Source: Actinomycetota bacterium
Lineage (GTDB): Bacteria; Actinomycetota; Geothermincolia; Geothermincolales; RBG-13-55-18
Length of the DNA stretch: 64,000 nt
Direction of reading: 5' to 3'
Assembly: GCA_014360655.1 (NCBI GenBank)
Contig: JACIXC010000005.1
Span: 124,001 to 188,000 of the forward strand
Below, piece after piece: positions 27,030 through 35,837 of the stretch; position 1 is the stretch's first letter; every line of letters starts with the position of its first letter. The translations under genes and the position numbers were made by a program. Below the pieces are notes generated by a model that was not told the origin of the DNA, ran no database searches, and saw only the letters and a list, made by a program, of their open reading frames with translations.

Positions 27030-28214
27030 TTATTCCACTTTCTCCCAGAGGGACGCGTTGGCGTTGCCGAAGCCGCCGCAGAGGGTAGCGATGCCGCGCT
27101 TGGCCTCCGGGAAGTCCTTCTTCATGATGTTGTTCAGGGTGATGACGATACGCAGGCCGGACTCGCCCAGCGGATGGCCCAGGGCCAGCGCCCCGCCCCA
27201 CACGTTGATGTTGTCGAAGGGGGCGTTGTGCCCGATGCCCAGCTCGCGGATGACCGCCAGGGACTGGGTGCCGAAGGCCTCGTTGAGCTCCCAGAGGTCG
27301 ATGTCCTCCACCGTCAGCCCCTTGCGGGCCAGTAGCTTGCGCACCGCGGGAACGGGACCGATGCCCATGACCGTGGGGTCGCAACCGGCCATGCAACCGC
27401 CGCCGTAGCGCAGATGGTAGGTGAGCCCCAGCTCGTCGGCCTTCTCCCTGCTCATGAAGATCGCGGCGCAGGCGCCCACGGTGAGGGGGGAGCTGATGGC
27501 CGCGGTGACCACGCCGTCCGGCTTGAAGGCCGGCTTCATCTGGGCCATCTGCTCCAGGCTGGGGTTGTCGCGTATCCACTGGTCGCGGTCGCACATGAAC
27601 TCATTGCCGTCGTCGTCCAGGGCGGGGATGGGCACGATCTCGTCCTTGAACTTGCCGGCGTCGCGCGCGTCGCGGGCCTTGATGTGGCTCCAGTAGGCCA
27701 TGAGCTCGGCATCCTCGCGGGAGATGTTGTAAAGCTCGGCGATCTTTTCCGCCGTGGCCCCCATGGGGAGCTCCAGGGGGTTGTAGTACTGGGCGATGCG
27801 CGGGGGGATGTCCATGTTCATGGCCATGGGGACGTTCATCATGTCCTCCACGCCGGAAGCGATGAAGATGTCGCCCTCCCCGGCCATGATGGCCCGGCAG
27901 GCATGCTCGAGGGCGGACATCCCCGAGGGGCACTGCTGGTTGATGCCGTTGGTGGGCACGCTCTCCGGCAGGCCCGAGGCCAGCCAGCCCAGGCGGGCGA
28001 TGTCGTTCTGCATGCCGGTCTGGTTGGCGGTGCCGCAGAAGACCGCCTCCACGTCCTCCGGCTTCACCTTGGGGTTGCGCTCGAAGAGCGCCTTGTACAC
28101 GTAGGTGAGGAGTTCGTCCGGCCGCAGGTGACGGGCCCAGCCTTTCTCCGCGTGGGCTCTGAAGTTGGGGGTCCTTACCCCGTCCACCAGGACAGCTTCC
28201 TTCACTTCTGCCAT
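27030..28214 (-). CDS. thiolase family protein (acetyl-CoA acetyltransferase type)
   Basis: A 394-residue thiolase, condensing or cleaving acyl-CoAs. The nucleophile Cys is near residue 91 in GINQQCPSGMSALEHA. WELNEAFGTQ (about 308) and GGALALGHPLGESG (His at about 344) are canonical. The second catalytic Cys region reads TLCGGFGNANA (about 377) instead of the common CIGGGQG, but keeps the Cys. Biosynthetic and degradative forms cannot be told apart. It stands alone, ending in a strong terminator, with no beta-oxidation neighbours. The start is ATG 28214. Confidence 0.9.
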   Translation of the reverse strand: MAEVKEAVLVDGVRTPNFRAHAEKGWARHLRPDELLTYVYKALFERNPKVKPEDVEAVFCGTANQTGMQNDIARLGWLASGLPESVPTNGINQQCPSGMSALEHACRAIMAGEGDIFIASGVEDMMNVPMAMNMDIPPRIAQYYNPLELPMGATAEKIAELYNISREDAELMAYWSHIKARDARDAGKFKDEIVPIPALDDDGNEFMCDRDQWIRDNPSLEQMAQMKPAFKPDGVVTAAISSPLTVGACAAIFMSREKADELGLTYHLRYGGGCMAGCDPTVMGIGPVPAVRKLLARKGLTVEDIDLWELNEAFGTQSLAVIRELGIGHNAPFDNINVWGGALALGHPLGESGLRIVITLNNIMKKDFPEAKRGIATLCGGFGNANASLWEKVE

Positions 28215-28899
28215 GTCTCTTACCTCGCTTTCCTCTTCTCTGACGCTTTATTCCGACGTGTCGTCGTTTCCCGGTGAGGTCCGTTTCGGATCCGGCCCAT
28301 ATCTTCAATCCCCGCCCTGCATCGGCTTTTCGGCCTTACCAGGGCCCGGGAACCCGCGCTCCTCCAGCGCCGCGCAGGGGTTATTATATCAAATATACAT
28401 CCGCAGGGTACCCGGTCCGTACTCGCCGGACCGGCGATCCGCGAGGCATGCCGGCCTACCTGCATCCGGGCGCGCTGCCGCAACGCGGCGTGCCACGCAC
28501 GATACGATAGGAGAGCAGGGCGTCACGCACCCGTCCATGCATCGCTTGACCCCTCCCCCCATCGTACCCAACCACCGTGCCTCGGCAGCCGTCGTTCAGC
28601 GCGCCCCTCTTTTCTGGGAATGGAGGGGAGCGAAGGGGTAGTTGTCTCTTTCCTCCCTCTCGTCGTTATTCAGCGCGCCCCACTTTTCAAGGAAGGGAGC
28701 CCGGACTTTCCCCGGCTTTACGACCCTTGCAGGGAGGCAGGGCTTCTTTCCCGCGCGTGAAACCCGAAATGGGGAGGGATCGAATCGGTTCACCAGGCGG
28801 TTAAGGGATGCAGCGACGGCAAGGCGATCTTGTGCGTCAAAGTACCAAACCGCATCCGTGTTCGGTAAAATACCTGATGATTAGGGAAAGGAGGAAAGA
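28215..28899. other. long divergent intergenic region with a 20-bp direct repeat
   Basis: About 690 bp between the divergently transcribed thiolase and V4R-like genes. TTCAGCGCGCCCC(T/A)CTTTTC occurs at 28595-28614 and 28669-28688, a 74-bp period with one mismatch. No convincing gene or RNA was found; the small open frames on both strands lack ribosome sites and family resemblance. Any promoters for the two flanking genes must lie here. Confidence 0.6.
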
Positions 28900-28962
28900 C
28901 TGGCGGGAGGGGATGCGGCAAGCGCCCGTTCCGTCGACCTCACCGGCCTGGACCGGGTATCG

Positions 28963-30051
28963 ATGAAGGGGGTTGTCGTGAAGGGAGTCGAGAGGTGCCC
29001 CGAAGGCGGAGTCCCCAGGCAATTCGCGGATAATCACGTCTGGGCGGGTGGGGGTTTCATCGTGCAGTCCAGCGATACCTCGCACCGCATGGCGTTGATC
29101 GAAAGCGATAACCTGGACGTCCTCTTCAAGGGGATCGAGGATATCCTGGGCCTGCCCATCGAGCGCATCGTCATCGAGACCAAGCGGCGTGCCACGCGCC
29201 AGTATATCGACCGCCTGGTTCCCGACGAGATCAAGGAAAAAGCCATCAACAAGGAGCTGGACATGCAGATCCTGATCGACGCCAACAATGCTGTGGCGCG
29301 CATCATGGGCTACGGGGATGTCTCGCCGGTTGGGTACCGTTACGAGCGTGATGACGACGATTATCTCAGGCAGAGGGTGCGCGAACCCTACTCGGTCCCC
29401 TTGTGGTGCGGGGACATGACAGGCGCGGTGGAGGCCATAACGCGCAGGGACAACGACGTGAAGTACGAGTTCTTGGCAGAGGACACCATCGAGATACTCT
29501 GCATCCCGTGCGAGCATCCCCCGCAGTTCCAGGGCAGGTTACGGCTCAGGGAGTACCACCTGCACGAGGGTGACGTGGAGCTGGAACGTTGCGCCGGTTG
29601 CGGTGGACCTGCCGCCCTCTCCGCTTTCCGGTGGTACCCGGAGCGGGGGGTCATCCGGGACGAGGTCACGGGCCGCCGTGTCGCCATGCTGGGACCTTCC
29701 TACCTGGAGGCGGTATTCGACGAGCTGGAAAGGGAGCTCGGTGAGGAGATACCCCTTGTCGTCGTGGAGGCCCAGCGCCGCTTCGTCAAGTCCGGCTTTT
29801 TCGGGGCTTCGGAGATAGAGAGCGAGGAGCAGTTCCGCAAGCTCCTCGCGCTGCGCGGCCTGGGTAACCTCCGCTCTCTCCAGGTAGGGAGGAACAAACT
29901 GCGCATGGTCATGGAAAATACTGCCATGTACCTCATGCTCGTCGGCCTCATGCAAGGATACTTCGAGACTGTCGTCGGGGGGGAATCCAGGGCGGAATGG
30001 GAATTCTCGGAAGAGGGAGAACTGACCCTGGAGATACACGCCGTCGCCTAG
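28963..30051 (+). CDS. zinc-ribbon protein with two V4R-like modules (copy 2)
   Basis: A paralogue of the protein at 14484-15566, aligning over its whole length. Shared are the N-terminal CP-x-x-G, the HVW motif, the first module (NLDVLFKGIEDILG), REPYSVPLWCGDMTGAVEA, a mid-protein CAGCGG cysteine pair, EEIPLVVVEAQRRFVKSGFF and the C-terminal GLMQGYFETVVGGESRAEWEF. The start is uncertain. ATG 28963 overlaps (ATGA) the stop of a 17-codon leader frame (28913-28966). A CTG at 28900 sits 5 nt after AAAGGAGG in the same frame. GTG 28978 follows AAGGGGG and matches the paralogue's N-terminus best. Function unknown; see the first copy. Confidence 0.75.
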   Translation: MKGVVVKGVERCPEGGVPRQFADNHVWAGGGFIVQSSDTSHRMALIESDNLDVLFKGIEDILGLPIERIVIETKRRATRQYIDRLVPDEIKEKAINKELDMQILIDANNAVARIMGYGDVSPVGYRYERDDDDYLRQRVREPYSVPLWCGDMTGAVEAITRRDNDVKYEFLAEDTIEILCIPCEHPPQFQGRLRLREYHLHEGDVELERCAGCGGPAALSAFRWYPERGVIRDEVTGRRVAMLGPSYLEAVFDELERELGEEIPLVVVEAQRRFVKSGFFGASEIESEEQFRKLLALRGLGNLRSLQVGRNKLRMVMENTAMYLMLVGLMQGYFETVVGGESRAEWEFSEEGELTLEIHAVA

Positions 30052-30084
30052 CTCGTTCCCCCTGCCCATAACCGCGGTGCCCCA

Positions 30085-31581
30085 TCATCCCCGGGAAGCG
30101 GCGCGCATGGGCAGGGGCAAAGCCGAGCGGAAGATGCGCAGGTCGGTCGCATCGAAAGTGCGCAGCGCGAAAAGCGCGCCCAGGTAGCAGGCCACGAAGG
30201 TCAGGACCAGCCCGTGGAAGGGGAGGGCGCCGCGCAGCGGCAGGCATAACAGGGCTCCCGCGGCGGCGGCCAGCGCCGGTTTCCAGTTACCCAGCAGGCG
30301 CGGGTCGATGCGCATGTGCTTCCAGGAGAAGAAGAGGGTGATGCAGAGAAGGCACACCTCGGACACCAGCGTGCTCACGGCCGCTCCCACGAACCCCATC
30401 AAGGGCGCCAGGACCAGGCAGAGCGCCACGTTGATCCCCGCGCAGGTGAGGATGGCGCAGACGCTCAAGCGGTGCCGGTAACGCGCGTTCATGAGCTCGA
30501 TGAGGGGTATGTAGGTGAAGCTGAAGAGGGGTAAGGCGGCCAGTATCCACAGGGCGGGCCGCGCTTCCAGGTATGATTCTCCGTAGACGGCGGAGAGCAG
30601 CTGCGGGGTGAAGAGGAACAACATGGCGCAGAAGGGGAGGCTCACGCACGCCAGGTACTTCACCACCCTGCGGATGACCTCCCGGTGTCGATCGTCGGCG
30701 GACCTGCCCATCCTGGCAAGAAACGGGAAAACGGCGGTCATGCAGGTGGCCGGCACCACCGCCATGGCCCACACGATACGGTAGGCGGAGCTGAAGAGGC
30801 CCGCCTGGTGATCGCCCTTGAAGGCCGAGACCATCACCGTGTTGGTGTAGCCGAAGAGGAAGGTCACCAGGCCGATGACGCCGAAGGGAAGGGCGCCGAC
30901 CGCCATCCTCTTCCAGAAGGTCAGGTCGAAGGAGAAGGCGGGCCGACCTATCCTGCGGGTCAGGATCATGAAATCCACCCCCATGGAGACCACGGCTCCC
31001 ACCATGAGGGCGTAGGAGATGCCCACCAGGCCGAAGCCGCGGAAAAGGAGCAGGGTGCCCACACCGAAGGTGAGCAGGATGTCCACCAGGTCCGCTATCG
31101 CCTGGTACTTCATCACCTCGAAGGCCTGGAATATGGCGTCGAAGAAGCGCCGGAGCCCCGTGAAGACCACGTAGCTGAGACCGACGAGGAAAAGGGGGAG
31201 GCGCGTATCGGGGGAACGCGCGGTTACGGCTATGATGGCGTAGATGATGCCCATGCTGGCCAGCCCGGTGACGAGCCTGAGCACGGCGAGGTCACCCATG
31301 TAGCGGGCCACCTGCTCCCGGTCCGCGGCGAGCTCCCTCACCACCAGCTTGGGCAGCCCCATCTCGCCCACGATGAGGAGGATGTAGGCCAGCGAGAGGG
31401 CGAAGGAATACGCCCCGAACCCCTCCGTGCCCAACTTGCGAGCCACGAGCACGGTGAAGAGGGGCATGAGCACGGCGCGGAAGGTCCCGCCTCCCATGAT
31501 CACCATTATGTTCCGGGCTATCCTCTTCGCGTCGTTCAATGCTTCTTGCCTCCGTCCTGCAACCTGCGTCCTCTGCGGCAT
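30085..31581 (-). CDS. polysaccharide/oligosaccharide flippase (MATE/MVF-like, Wzx type)
   Basis: A 498-residue integral membrane protein with about 14 predicted helices. The N-terminal pattern NIMVIMGGGTFRAVLMP...VARKLGTEGFGAYSFALS is characteristic of the polysaccharide-biosynthesis flippase family that moves lipid-linked sugars across the membrane. The C-terminal region has the paired helices of that family. No glycosyltransferase genes are adjacent, so the substrate cannot be assigned. It converges on the V4R-like gene with 33 bp between stops. Confidence 0.85.
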   Translation of the reverse strand: MPQRTQVAGRRQEALNDAKRIARNIMVIMGGGTFRAVLMPLFTVLVARKLGTEGFGAYSFALSLAYILLIVGEMGLPKLVVRELAADREQVARYMGDLAVLRLVTGLASMGIIYAIIAVTARSPDTRLPLFLVGLSYVVFTGLRRFFDAIFQAFEVMKYQAIADLVDILLTFGVGTLLLFRGFGLVGISYALMVGAVVSMGVDFMILTRRIGRPAFSFDLTFWKRMAVGALPFGVIGLVTFLFGYTNTVMVSAFKGDHQAGLFSSAYRIVWAMAVVPATCMTAVFPFLARMGRSADDRHREVIRRVVKYLACVSLPFCAMLFLFTPQLLSAVYGESYLEARPALWILAALPLFSFTYIPLIELMNARYRHRLSVCAILTCAGINVALCLVLAPLMGFVGAAVSTLVSEVCLLCITLFFSWKHMRIDPRLLGNWKPALAAAAGALLCLPLRGALPFHGLVLTFVACYLGALFALRTFDATDLRIFRSALPLPMRAASRG

Positions 31582-31862
31582 GCGGGAACCTTACCGTGAA
31601 AAGACCGACCCTTGTTCTCGTCCTCCTTCCCCGTGCGGGCCAAGGGTCAAGTATGGAGCCCCGGACCTAAGATGTCAATCGGATCTATCGCAGCGTACTT
31701 TAAGCAGACCTTGCTTTTGAACGCCGATTTCGCTCGCCTGGCGGACGTTTCGGGAAAGCTTCCCGCTCGCTCCCATCTCGCTCTCCCCTAAAGACGTTGA
31801 CCGATCGGCTATAATAGCTACGACGCTGCGGCGTGGACTACGAGCGGTGAGGAGGGGGTTGC

Positions 31863-32420
31863 ATGGACAGGGAAGAGGCACTCGCCCTCCTGCATGATAA
31901 CCTGAAGTCCGAGAACCTGCGCAAGCACTGCTACGCCACGGAGGCGGTGATGCGGCGGCTGGCGCGCGAGCTTGGCGAGGACGAGGAGACATGGGGACTC
32001 GCGGGCCTGCTCCACGACATCGACCTGGAGATCACCGGCAACGACATGTCGCTGCACGCGGAGAAGGCCGCCTGCATGCTGGCGGAAAGGGACGCGCCCG
32101 CCGAGATGGTGGACGCCGTGCGCATGCACAATGCCGAGGGGCTGGGCCTGGGCGAGAGGAACACCGCCTTCCAGCATGCCCTCGCCGCCGCGGAAACGGT
32201 GACCGGCCTCATCGTGGCCGCCGCCCTGGTGCTGCCCGACAGGAAACTCGCGGGGGTCAAGGTGAGCTCGCTGCGCAAGCGCATGAGGGAGAAGGCCTTC
32301 GCGCGGGGCGCCCGCCGGGAGGTCATCCTCGAATGCGAGAAGGCCGGCCTCCCGCTGGACGACTTCCTGGCGCTGGCCCTGGAGGCCATGCAGGGAATAG
32401 CGGGCCGCCTGGGCCTTTGA
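31863..32420 (+). CDS. HD-domain phosphohydrolase-like protein
   Basis: A 185-residue protein with the HD superfamily metal-binding pattern: H in KHCYATEAVMRR (about residue 20), the HD pair in GLLHDIDLE (about 52), a histidine in SLHAEKA (about 65) and MHNAEG (about 86). Related stand-alone HD proteins hydrolyse nucleotides or cyclic nucleotides; the substrate is unknown. A GGAGGGGG site precedes the ATG, and a TATAAT at 31810-31815 lies about 50 bp upstream. It is a single gene between the flippase and ispF. Confidence 0.85.
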   Translation: MDREEALALLHDNLKSENLRKHCYATEAVMRRLARELGEDEETWGLAGLLHDIDLEITGNDMSLHAEKAACMLAERDAPAEMVDAVRMHNAEGLGLGERNTAFQHALAAAETVTGLIVAAALVLPDRKLAGVKVSSLRKRMREKAFARGARREVILECEKAGLPLDDFLALALEAMQGIAGRLGL

Positions 32421-32735
32421 CGGGGCGCGTGCCGCGACTCGCCCTCCCGCTGCATCCTTCACCGGAAGAACCGGCCGTGGTCACCGGAAAGGCCGCGCCC
32501 GCAGCCATGCGCGCGCTCCCCCCCACACGCCCGGGGCCATAAGGGGATCGTCGACGCCACGCGGTCCGGGCAGAGATCCGCGCGTTTTTCAGATAGAGAT
32601 ATAGGTGAAGCAGATAGAGGTGAAGCGAGGCTTGTGCGAAGACGAGGCAAGAGGCCCCGCCGTGACGCCATGCGGCTCAGACGGAGACGCGAGTTGCGTC
32701 AAGAGCGGCATGGCCGCGAGACGGGCGCGGTACGC
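32421..32735. other. intergenic spacer without recognisable gene
   Basis: 315 bp between the convergent HD-protein and ispF genes. I see a short near-repeat (GATATAGGTGAAG / GATAGAGGTGAAG, about 32596-32626) but no gene, RNA or clear terminator. Confidence 0.6.
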
Positions 32736-33221
32736 TCAGGGCTCCTTTTTCGCCAGGAGCGCGGTGGCCATGGCCGCTATTCCCTCTCCCCGCCCCGTAA
32801 ACCCCATGCCCTCCGTCGTGGTCACCTGCACCCCCACCTGCTCCGCGGAGATGCCGAGAACGGCCGAGATGCGGGAACGCATCTCATCGACATACGGCGA
32901 CAGGCGCGGTTCCTGGGCCACTATCACGCAGTCGACGTTCACGACGCGGAAGCCCCTCTCCAGGACGAGACCCGTCACCTCCTCCAGGAGAACCATGCTC
33001 GATATGCCCAGGTACGCGTCATCGCCGTCCGGGAATCTCACCCCTATGTCCCTCTCCCCGCAGGCGCCAAGCAGGGCGTCCATGAGGGCGTGCACGAGGA
33101 CGTCGGCGTCGGAATGGCCGGCCAGCCCACGGTCGTGCCTGATCTCCACCCCTCCCAGTATCAGCTTCCGCCCTTCCTGGAAGGCGTGGGCGTCAAACCC
33201 CAGTCCCACCCGGTAGGGCAA
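32736..33221 (-). CDS. ispF: 2-C-methyl-D-erythritol 2,4-cyclodiphosphate synthase
   Basis: Fifth enzyme of the non-mevalonate isoprenoid pathway, forming the cyclic diphosphate. 161 residues. Metal ligands are D10 and H12 in GFDAHAF and the His in GLAGHSDADVLVHA (about residue 44). FPDGDDAYLGISS and TTTEGMGFTGRGEGIAAMA complete the active-site set. The start is TTG 33221, 8 nt after AAAGGAGG and inside the ispD 3' end (29-bp overlap). This strongly suggests coupled translation of ispD and ispF. Confidence 0.96.
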   Translation of the reverse strand: MPYRVGLGFDAHAFQEGRKLILGGVEIRHDRGLAGHSDADVLVHALMDALLGACGERDIGVRFPDGDDAYLGISSMVLLEEVTGLVLERGFRVVNVDCVIVAQEPRLSPYVDEMRSRISAVLGISAEQVGVQVTTTEGMGFTGRGEGIAAMATALLAKKEP

Positions 33222-33924
33222 TTTCCAGGCCTCCTTTCTCCAGGAGCGCCTCGGCCAGGATGAGGTCGCTCGCGTAGGTTATCTTTATGTTGGTCAACTC
33301 ACCTTCCACCACCCGCACCCGGTAACGGTATCTCTCCAGGAGGGCCGCGTCGTCCGTGGCCCACACCCCCTCCCGGTACGCGCGCTCGTGCGCGTCCAGC
33401 AGGGCCGCGGCGCGGAAGCACTGGGGAGTCTGCACCGCCCACAGGCGCCTCCTGTCCGGGGTGCGCAGCACCCAGCCCCCCTCGACCTCCTTCACCGTGT
33501 CCACCACGGGTACGGCGGAGATGACCCCCTCGCAATCCGCGTCCCTCAGGGCTTTCAGGACCCTTTGGAAGAGCGCTGGTGTCGCGAGCGGGCGCGCGCC
33601 GTCGTGCACCACGATGTAATCCGCCCGGGTGGAAAGGGTGCGCAGGGCGTTGCAAACGGATTCCTGCCTCCACTCTCCTCCCGCCACCACCGCCGTAACC
33701 CTGCGCAAGCCGTACGCCTCGATTATCTCCCGCTCCGCCCTGCGTATTTCCTCCGGGTTCACCACCAGGATGATCTCGTCTATCTCTCCCACGGCCTCCA
33801 GGTTGAGGAGGGAGCGCGCGAGCACGGGTATGCCGGACAGCCTCAGGAATTGCTTTCCCTCCGGCGCGCCGACTCTCTCGCCGCGCCCCGCTCCGGCCAC
33901 CACCGCCGCAGTCCCGGAGCTCAT
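33193..33924 (-). CDS. ispD: 2-C-methyl-D-erythritol 4-phosphate cytidylyltransferase
   Basis: Transfers CMP to methylerythritol phosphate. 243 residues. The nucleotide-binding loop AGAGRGERVGAPEGKQFL (about residues 10-27) has the conserved Lys, and DYIVVHDGARPL (about 98-109) and AVPVVDTVKEVE (about 135-146) are canonical. FRAAALLDAHERA and EGELTNIKIT form the C-terminal part. It overlaps the PIN/TRAM gene by 4 bp upstream and ispF by 29 bp downstream. Confidence 0.96.
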   Translation of the reverse strand: MSSGTAAVVAGAGRGERVGAPEGKQFLRLSGIPVLARSLLNLEAVGEIDEIILVVNPEEIRRAEREIIEAYGLRRVTAVVAGGEWRQESVCNALRTLSTRADYIVVHDGARPLATPALFQRVLKALRDADCEGVISAVPVVDTVKEVEGGWVLRTPDRRRLWAVQTPQCFRAAALLDAHERAYREGVWATDDAALLERYRYRVRVVEGELTNIKITYASDLILAEALLEKGGLEIALPGGTGV

Positions 33925-34988
33925 CCGCCCCTCCCTTTCAAGGCGGCGAAGATCATCCTTCCGGCCGGTGTCTGGAGAATACTGGTAACAGTCGCGTTCA
34001 CCTCTTCGCCGATGAACTTCTTGCCTCCCTCCACCACCACCATGGTTCCGTCATCCAGGTAACCGACCCCCTGGCCCGCTTCCTTCCCTTCCCTGATGAT
34101 GGAAACGGTCAGCGGCTCTCCGGGCAAAACAACCGGCTTAAGGGCGTTGGACAGCTCGTTGATGTTCATGACCCGCACGCCCTGCAGCTCGGCGATCTTG
34201 TTCAGGTTGAAGTCGGTGGTCATCACGGGCAGGTTCATGGCCTTGGCGAGGGCCACCAGCTTGGAATCCACGCCCGCCAGCTCCGGAAAATCCTGTTCCT
34301 CGATGCGCACCTCCACGCGGTCCTGCCTCTGCAGGGCGTTGAGGACCTCGAGGCCTCTCCGTCCGCGATTGCGCTTCAGCGGGTCCTCGGAATCTGCTAT
34401 GACCTGGAGCTCGTTGAGCACGAAGCGCGGCACCACCAGCTCGCCCTCCAGGAAACCGGAATAGCAGATGTCGCTTATGCGCCCGTCCACGATAACGCTG
34501 GTATCCAGGATGCGCGATGCCGCTGGCCGGGAGCCCCTTTCCACCACTTGCGGCGACCGCGACGGCCGGAAGAAATTGAGGAGGTCATCCTTCTTCTGCA
34601 CCGCCACGATATACCCTATCACGCCGCAGAACGCGTACAGGACGAGCGCGAAGACCCAACCCGGGTACGTTCGGAAGAGGATCATCGAGGGCAGGAACGC
34701 TATGAGGAACCCGGCGATGATGCCAACGGCTCCCATAAGGAGATCGGTTCCGGGAATGTCCTGGATGGCGACCTCGAAACGGTTGAGGAGCTTCGCGGTA
34801 TACCTTCCCGCGGCCCCGCCGATCACGAAACCGAGTCCCACGCAGACCATGATGGATATGATGAAGCCGATGATCGAATACGTGGGGTCCATCTTCTGCA
34901 GGTAGGACCGCTCCATCAGCTCCCCGAGCTCGTAGCCCCCGATGCCTCCGACGAACATGAAGATCAGCCGGACGACCAGGACTACCAT
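33921..34988 (-). CDS. PIN/TRAM-domain membrane protein (YacL family)
   Basis: 355 residues. Four N-terminal helices (about residues 1-125) are followed by a PIN nuclease domain (about 150-280; acidic residues in LDTSVIVDGR and TTDFNLNKIA) and a TRAM RNA-binding domain (about 285-345; GEPLTVSIIREGKEAGQGVG). This is the architecture of B. subtilis YacL, encoded next to disA and ispD. Its RNA target is unknown. Translational overlap with ispD downstream. Confidence 0.92.
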   Translation of the reverse strand: MVVLVVRLIFMFVGGIGGYELGELMERSYLQKMDPTYSIIGFIISIMVCVGLGFVIGGAAGRYTAKLLNRFEVAIQDIPGTDLLMGAVGIIAGFLIAFLPSMILFRTYPGWVFALVLYAFCGVIGYIVAVQKKDDLLNFFRPSRSPQVVERGSRPAASRILDTSVIVDGRISDICYSGFLEGELVVPRFVLNELQVIADSEDPLKRNRGRRGLEVLNALQRQDRVEVRIEEQDFPELAGVDSKLVALAKAMNLPVMTTDFNLNKIAELQGVRVMNINELSNALKPVVLPGEPLTVSIIREGKEAGQGVGYLDDGTMVVVEGGKKFIGEEVNATVTSILQTPAGRMIFAALKGRGG

Positions 34989-35185
34989 CGATTCTCTCTA
35001 CCCTTCCGGGCTCGGCAACCCTCCTTTCGCCTTTCCCGACCCTCCTTCACGGGGGTGAACCCGCGGCCGCCGCTTATGATGACGATGATGAGCGCGGCGC
35101 CGTCTGCCCCTTGTCATCTCCTCCTTATGATAACCCTACGATCAGATTAAGCGAGAGCGCGTTCCTCGGCAAGGCCGGAGGCAGG

Positions 35186-35665
35186 TTAAGAGGTGAAGAC
35201 CTCCTCTATCATGCGCAGGGCTTCCTCCACTTCCACCTCGACCGCGTACATCAACTCGCTGGCCAGTATCTCCCGCGCCTGGCTCAGCATGCGCTTTTCT
35301 CCCGACGAGAGGCCCCTCTCCATGTCCCTCACGGTGAGGTTTCTCACCACCTCAGCCACCTGGAAAATGTCGCCGCTCTTCAGCTTATCCCGGTTCTTCT
35401 TGTAGCGGTGGTTCCAGTTGCTGGGCATCGGGGTACATTCCGCCCCGAGCACCTCGAACACCTTTTCCACCTCTTCCTTCCCTATCACCCGTCGCAGGCC
35501 GACCTCCTCCGTGCTGTCGGCGGGCACCATGACCTTCAGGTTTCCCTGGCACATGCGGAGAACGAAATATTCCCGTGTCTCACCGCCCACGCTCGACTCG
35601 GAGATCTCCTCGATCACCCCCGCCCCATGTTGAGGATAGACTACGACGTCTCCGACATTAAACAT
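35186..35665 (-). CDS. carD: CarD-family transcriptional regulator
   Basis: An RNA-polymerase-binding protein that stabilises open promoter complexes in actinobacteria. The N-terminal Tudor-like domain (MFNVGDVVVYPQHGAGVIEEI) contacts the polymerase beta lobe, and the C-terminal helical domain binds DNA at the promoter fork; the usual Trp is present in PSNWNHRYKKN. 159 residues from ATG 35665, which has GAGGTG at good distance; a start three codons earlier is possible. It takes the place between PIN/TRAM and disA that is empty in Bacillus. An inverted repeat lies upstream. Confidence 0.94.
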   Translation of the reverse strand: MFNVGDVVVYPQHGAGVIEEISESSVGGETREYFVLRMCQGNLKVMVPADSTEEVGLRRVIGKEEVEKVFEVLGAECTPMPSNWNHRYKKNRDKLKSGDIFQVAEVVRNLTVRDMERGLSSGEKRMLSQAREILASELMYAVEVEVEEALRMIEEVFTS

Positions 35666-35735
35666 CCTCATCACCTCTTCAGACTACCCAGGTGGCTACA
35701 ACCCGCTCCTACAAGCGCCGTAAACAGGGGTCTTA

Positions 35736-35756
35736 TTGTGAGGCCAGTTCTCACAA
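35736..35756. promoter_or_regulatory. perfect inverted repeat upstream of carD
   Basis: TTGTGA and TCACAA flank a 9-bp centre, about 70 bp before the carD start. The half-sites resemble those of CRP/FNR-type regulators, but the centre is longer than their usual 6 bp. A related TTGTGA half-site lies about 26 bp further upstream. The binding factor is unknown. Confidence 0.4.
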
Positions 35757-35837
35757 CGCCACTATCGTCACAATTTTCACGTTCGTTCCCGCATGTAGTT
35801 TTCGCCCTGTGCAGGATCGTGCATCGCGCTTCGCCAC

